Translations under genes and position numbers: made by a program
In this document: piece after piece, positions 58,570 through 64,000 of the stretch
Numbering within the stretch: position 1 is the stretch's first letter
Layout of the letters: every line of letters begins with the position of its first letter
The notes under the pieces: model-generated
The model's database searches: none
What the model was told of the DNA's origin: nothing
The model's input: only the letters and a program-made list of their open reading frames with translations
Assembly (NCBI RefSeq): GCF_029227915.1
Contig: NC_079888.1
Span: forward strand, 14,677,001-14,741,000
Direction: 5' to 3'
DNA length: 64,000 nt
From: Hydractinia symbiolongicarpus
Taxonomy: Eukaryota > Cnidaria > Hydrozoa > Anthoathecata > Hydractiniidae

Positions 58570-61500
58570 CTTGTGAACGAGACGCGATTGAAAGCTAAGG
58601 AATCGTGGCTTCGAACTGAAGACATGCAAAGAAGTGCCATAAGTGGTGCAAGGAAAAGAAGAGGAAGTCTTAAGTATTTTTTTTTTCACTGGATTTACAA
58701 GAATTTAAGGTACCCCACAATGAAAAGTAAAGAACAGAAACGCCTTTCTGATGTCTGATGATGAGGGACGGTCACATGTGGATAATATTTTTTTTTTTGT
58801 GATTTTAAGCTTCCTAGCTAGTACCATGCCAACACTCCAGGGGCACATTTGTTATCAAATAATTAAGTGATAAAGTACTAGCTACACAAAAGATTTTTCA
58901 AGCATTCTGTGATTTTAAATAAAGATGCTAGCAATTTGGACCTCCCATAAAAGTGAACAGTCAAGAATTAAGTATATTGCTAGTTAGGTAATTGCATATT
59001 GGTTAAATATGTTGTCATGACAAACAGAAACCTATATTTCATAAATAAATTTCTGCAGATTTTTCTTGTAGATTTTCAGGTTTCTTTTATGAAATAACAA
59101 AATTTGGGAAAGTATAACCAGTAGTGATATTCGCTTGGAGTGGGAAGACCTAAAGTCTCTGTCCAGGTAAGACTTAGTAAAGGGTAAACTGTGTCACACG
59201 GAGGACGATTAGTGTAATGTGTTACAAATCCAGTGGAGCGCTTATAGCATTTAAGGTATAATACATTTTTTATAAACCAACATTCACACACATGATGAAG
59301 CCTATTGTTACTTCTGCAGAGCAAACACAGTTGTTTAGCGTTTTTCATGTTGCATAATAAGCTCCTGTAGATATTCAAAAATAAATTGTGAGTGGCACCA
59401 GGCTGAGCGATCAGTGCAAGTAAATGTGTTGCAGATCCAGGTTGACAAAAAAATAACTTTCTAACCACTTTGTATTTATACGGCATAAAATTTAGATTAT
59501 GTATTTGGCACTGTGCTTTACAAGCACATTCCCACTTTCTCTGAGCTGGATAAGGTATTTGATCCTAAACCTGGGACACATTTTATCTGTTTGAATTATT
59601 ATGAATCCTGAGAATTACTTTGAATGTTTTCTGTACATATGGCTTGTCCAAATTGATATGCTGTCAAAACAGTTTATTGGCGTCTCCAAAAATGGCCAAA
59701 TTCAGGAACTCAGGACCTATGATAGTAGCAAAAAAATTTTTGGGTTCATTTCATCAAACTGGTCTAAAAACATTTAATACTAAGTTTCAAGTCATTATTT
59801 CCATTTTTACTGACGTAATAGGACTTTTACTTAGTATAGTTTTAGCATAGTTTTTCATACCGCTGACACCAAAATGGCTGCAGGGACTTTATCGGTTTGA
59901 AATTAATTTATAATATTTTAATAACAACCTTCTCTTATGTCTTTTTATTTTCCTGCAAAAGCTGTTACATAGCTTATGTATTAACATTATGATAAGGACG
60001 AAAGAGTTCCTGTGCGCCATGAATTTTAAACCTTAAACATTTCTAGCAAGAAATTTGAAAACTAATAAATTACAAAATCGGAAAAGTTTATCTTAAAAAT
60101 TTTTAATTTTTGTTATTGTGAAAGTAATCCACTTGAAAAAGTTTCTGATGTTTTTTATGAAGAAATCTTCCATATTACCCATATGGTGTAACTTGATGAA
60201 CAATTAATTTTCCCGCAGGTGTTCTGAAATATGTGTAATATAATTTTAAAAACTGTGATGTAATTTTCCTCTTAAGTTCTGACTTTTAACCCAGCTAAAA
60301 ATCCCATCCTTTACCTTTCATGCTTATTCTAGCTAGCGAAAAAGTTTAATATTCAAACTTGACCTATTTTACTGAGTATTAAGTAATAAATGCTAGTTTA
60401 ATCGTAAATCTAGCTACAGAGTAGCTAAGCTTCCTGTAGGAACAACATTAAAGAACGTCGAGGCTGTTCTCTTTTGTAAACAAAAACAGTGGTATTTTTG
60501 TAATAAGTACCTAATTTTATGTGTGCATTTCTTGCGCTTATGAGTGTAACCAAAGTGCCCTGTACGTAAATCCTGAAAATTTATGACATTGGCTCACTCT
60601 TTACTAATGATACCACGTAACAAAAAAAATCGTGCTTTGCTATTTCCCCTAACCTATACCGAGATTTGGTTGTGATATATATCAGAATTAATTGTCTCTA
60701 AGGAGTTAATGTTACAATTGACTATGTGAATCACTAACCGATGCTTGATTCAATGGTGATACATAAAAACAAAAATAATAAAATGATTATAACATTTACG
60801 AAGAAAAAATGCTTCGTATAGGACCTAGCTCTTACATAACCTTGTGGAAACATTTTTACTGCATGAAGAGAAACTGACATCAAAACCGATTTTTACAAAA
60901 TGTTCTTTCTAAAGTCATTCATATTTCATTCTCTATAACTTCTCTATTTTATTCTCTATACCTTTCGATAAAAACTATCAATACACTGATTTTTTTTTTA
61001 AAAAATTGGGACTACTAATCACTCTTTTTGTATACTTCACGTGCTTCATAACTCATAACTTAATTGGTTCGCTAAAAAATAAATACAAAAATGGAAAAAA
61101 GTTGTCAAATTTTTATTTCAAATATTAAAAAGGAAAGTATAAAAAATTCCTACTTACTTTGCTTTTATTATTTTGCTGACTCTAAATTTTAAACAGTTAA
61201 GAAAAAAAAACTGTATTATAAAAGTTTGATTTAAGTATGTATGGTTTTTGACCTGATTTTATATTAAAATGATTTTTTCAACTTGCTAATTAGTCCGTTA
61301 GTTGAAGTCTATTTTTAAATGATTGAACCTCCTATTGCGAACGAAGATATAGTGAATCAAGTGTTAAAACAAAAGTTGCGGAAGAGGTTGTTATAATTAA
61401 AAAATTCATGGTACTCAAAATATTTTTTTATAATAATCTTTAAGAAAAACTTAGACATCACCAATCTTTGGTAAAAATTAAAAATTGAAAATACTAACCA

Positions 61501-62155
61501 AAAGGTGCGACAAGACGAAAAAAACTTGTTTAAGAGGTGAGTTCACCAGTAGATTTTATTTTAAGTTTCTTTTCTGACCACTCCTTTCTTATTGGGCTTA
61601 GTAATTTGTTGATTAACATAATATTTTTGTATTAAACTTTTTTACGAAGTTAACGCGATGTTACAAAATTAAGCGCCGAAAAACACATCACAGTAAGGGA
61701 AAATTTCGTTTGATTATTAAAAACAGGAATAACATTGAGAATAATAATTACAAAACATGAGACATTGAAAATGCCGTGGGCACTTTTTCCTCCCCCTTCC
61801 ATAACAAATAGGGTTAAGCTGTCGTTAACCAAAACCCAATGTTGAAGATGGAATATGCATAGCTGATGCTAACAGAAGTACGTCGATTACAAACAGGTGT
61901 ATGAAAAAAGATAGAATAAATTTAATAGCCAAGCTATATTTGAATATAATGGTATTAAGAATACGTGATTTTATTTTTATTAACGTGTTTAAAATTTGAA
62001 TAGCGAATATATTTGACCATCCTCCAAGTTTAACTACTAAAACTAACGGGTATGTAGTTGGGCTAACGATATCCATTAAAAATGAAGTACACTTGCCTCA
62101 GAATCACGATTTTTTATTTAATTATTACTTATTAATGATACTTGTTTTGAAGCAA
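58570..62155. other. AT-rich stretch, no gene firmly supported
   Basis: The largest frame is a 136-codon minus-strand frame (59,076-59,486) with no recognised domain. A plus frame at 58,573-58,758 is basic but unrecognised. No RNA gene, Helitron-like end or microsatellite of note was found. Confidence 0.45.
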
Positions 62156-62162
62156 TTGGAAT

Positions 62163-62346
62163 CAGGGGCGGCGCCACAATTTCCAAAGTGTGTATGTGTG
62201 TGTGTGTATGTGTGGGGGGGGGGGGGGGGCTTAGGCATAGTCAGAGTTCTGAGTTTTCATGCAGAGACAGTTACTTAAAGAAAATAAAAAATTATTACTT
62301 GCCAAAAAAAGGGGGGGTGGGGTGGGGGGCTGAAGCACCGCCCCTG
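62163..62346. mobile_element. hAT-like MITE with CAGGGGCGG ends, 184 bp
   Basis: The left end CAGGGGCGGCGCCAC and the right end (reverse complement CAGGGGCGGTGCTTC) match over the first nine bases and most of the next six. CAGGGGCGG-type termini are typical of hAT-superfamily MITEs. An 8-bp target duplication is not clear. Inside are a (TG)n tract, a G16 run (62,214-62,229) and a further G-rich block (62,311-62,329). Confidence 0.65.
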
Positions 62347-62619
62347 GGAACCTGTATGTTTAACCCAATTTTTTATGGAATTTTGTCAAACTCGTCGCCA
62401 CTTTTTGAACTAAATGGAAATATACATGTATAAAATCGGGAATCTTGATAAACAAGAATGCTTCTTTGCTATTTCTACAAACACAATGTCTTCATTAACA
62501 TCATTCATTGCTAACATATGCAAACCCACCAATTTTTTGACGACATTTTTATTTACTTATAGCAGGATCATAATTGGTTAAATTTTCAACATATAGTGAT
62601 AATTTTGGTGTTTTGTGTT

Positions 62620-62635
62620 GGGGGGGGGGGGGGGG
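62620..62635. repeat. G16 homopolymer
   Basis: Sixteen G at the edge of the right arm of the inverted duplication, whose match to the left arm begins about 5 bp later. It is a possible quadruplex and a possible breakpoint marker. Confidence 0.9.
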
Positions 62636-62639
62636 AGAG

Positions 62640-63850
62640 TTTAACATATTTTGTTAGGTTTGTGAAACATACTATTGATTGTGACATAGTGTTGAGTTTA
62701 AAAGATATAGTGGCTATTGTGACATATAGCAGCGGTACAACATGGCAAATAGCTATTATTCGATTTTTTCGTTCAGTGTTGAGGACTAACTTAAAGTTAA
62801 GTTACAGCAAATCCAGCAATAGTAAATTAAATTTTTCATGTTGGCTTTAATTATTTAATATATTGCGTGCACAGAAAAATGGAATAAAAACAATTTGGAA
62901 CGTAAATGTAAGTCGAAAATTAAAATGAATAACTATTGAGACTGACCATTTATGTAGCAACTATTTTTATTCGTTAAAATGATATCAGATGTGTTATGCT
63001 AGCCATGATTGGTCAGTTTTAAACTTGTAATTGGAAACATTGATTGAATCGATTCTATGTCCCAATGCCAACCTCTTTGGACATCAGTGGCAATTGTTTT
63101 CAAAACTGTAAATTCGTGTATAAGGTACAACACAACCAACACTAATCATTGTTGTTCAATACGCCGGGTAGTGATGCAATATGGTCTTCAAAATGTCATT
63201 ATTTATTTTGTTGTTTTGTTGCATTAAACCCGTACTAACAAAAAAGTACCTTTACATTATCCAAGATGTGGGTTTTAACACAAATGGAAAAATAACAAAA
63301 TACACCGAAGGTGAGATAAGAACAACTTGTCTGTTGAAATGTAGACACGCCGAAAATTGTGACAAGTCATATAATTTAAGGTGGACAAAGTTGACAACAC
63401 AGTAGGAGAGTGTTGGTATGTCAAAGAAGGAGGTGACGATACGTTGCAGCTACCACAAACATCAGATGGCAGGAAAGTTAAAGTATTTCAGGTAAAACAA
63501 CTTATTATGAATTAATGATACATTGTAGTATTTCAGTTAAACCTATTAAGGAGAAGGAAAAGGGGAGTGGCATAAAGTGGTTGCCGGTTTTTCTTTTCAA
63601 GTATCTAGGTATTTTTTTTGTACTCACTATTTTACCGTAATTTCCGGGAGTAAAAAGTATTTAGTTGATAAACATTTAACAATAATGAAACTGGAAAGGT
63701 AGAATTAGGACTAGAAGTGTCATTTACAGACTTGAATATATAATTTACGGACTAAAATTGATATTTTACGGACCAGATTTTCAATCATACTTGCCTCTGA
63801 TGACGTCACGACAGGTTAGACTGACGTCACTACTCTCAAATTAAAGTCCA
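62640..63850 (+). repeat. Right arm of 1.2-kb inverted segmental duplication
   Basis: Matches 21,090-22,350 read on the minus strand, with the PAN exon in the middle. This arm holds about 70 extra bases before the exon (63,045-63,115, with gacatcagtggcaattgttt) that resemble the region upstream of the 51-kb copy. The left arm may therefore have lost them. Confidence 0.85.
63181..63492 (+). pseudogene. First exon (signal peptide, PAN/apple-like), third copy, frameshifted
   Basis: ATG at 63,181, then a signal peptide with F-I-L-L-F-C-C-I-K-P-V-L-T, then T-T-C-L-L-K-C and E-N-C-D-K-S-Y as in the 21.9-kb copy. Near 63,370-63,382 two extra bases shift the frame and it stops at 63,405. The original frame resumes with G-E-C-W-Y-V and runs to the donor (ttcag|gtaaaa). 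The EGF and final exons, if present, lie beyond the window. Sequence identity with the 21.9-kb exon is high. Confidence 0.8.
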
Positions 63851-64000
63851 TTCTATCACTATTGTGATAGTTTACCTTACTTTGAAAAACATTATTACTG
63901 TTGTAAAAAAGAAAAAACTCTGTTTTATGAAATAAAAAAAACACTATTTATTTTTATCAAACATTGTTTTCTCCTAACTTTATATAATTCGTACATATTA
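63495..64000. other. First intron of the third copy, partly duplicated
   Basis: Up to about 63,850 it matches the first intron of the 21.9-kb copy (shared ttgcctctgatgacgtca). The last 150 bp show nothing recognisable. Confidence 0.5.

Noticed and set aside
59076-59486. 136-codon minus-strand frame as a gene
   Set aside because: Cysteines and tryptophans are scattered without a recognisable pattern, and there is no context supporting transcription.

Overview
The window looks like nuclear DNA of a cnidarian, most likely a hydrozoan. It is strongly AT-rich and intron-bearing, and coding exons occupy only a few percent of it. The best-resolved gene family joins a signal peptide and PAN/apple-like exon, an EGF exon, and a C-terminal domain that I recognise from cnidarian proteins of the skeletal-organic-matrix-protein-5-like type. 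Penelope, Helitron and hAT-like repeats and many microsatellites fit the same picture. The species cannot be fixed from the sequence alone.

Left part (1-25 kb). There is a minus-strand array of three Kunitz-domain exons at 7.1-9.5 kb. Only the most upstream exon is open; the other two each carry one in-frame stop. A 362-bp perfect (TA)n tract at 13.6-14.0 kb abuts a Penelope-like element remnant with a GIY-YIG endonuclease segment and inverted terminal repeats. An apparently intact three-exon PAN/EGF/matrix-domain gene lies on the minus strand at 16.2-21.9 kb. A minus-strand pseudogene of a secreted cysteine-rich protein lies at 23.9-24.2 kb.

Middle (25-40 kb). An 18-bp minisatellite with 72-bp higher-order structure is at 25.7-26.1 kb. 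A decayed autonomous Helitron follows at 27.9-29.1 kb, with an RPA-like OB-fold reading frame at 30.1 kb. A full-length but broken Mab-21/cGAS-like nucleotidyltransferase gene is at 34.2-35.6 kb. A single RecQ/DEAH-like helicase exon is at 38.1 kb.

Right part (40-64 kb). An intact single-exon secreted 12-cysteine protein is at 40.65-41.18 kb (plus); it is the parent-like partner of the 24-kb pseudogene. A second PAN/EGF/matrix-domain gene is at 51.4-53.5 kb (plus), broken by one TAG. A third PAN exon is at 63.2 kb (plus), broken by a 2-bp insertion and running off the window.

Two themes tie the window together. First, the left minus-strand genes (matrix-domain, then cysteine-rich) are mirrored by plus-strand copies on the right (cysteine-rich, then matrix-domain twice). 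This implies an old inverted segmental duplication; the best-preserved arms are about 21.1-22.35 kb and 62.64-63.85 kb. Second, an unusual share of the recognisable exons are nearly full length but carry one or a few nonsense or indel lesions. A family of short repeats (about 120-310 bp) with TC starts, a 3' hairpin and CTRR-like ends looks like non-autonomous Helitrons and occurs across the window. The rest is AT-rich intergenic or intronic DNA in which I recognise no gene.
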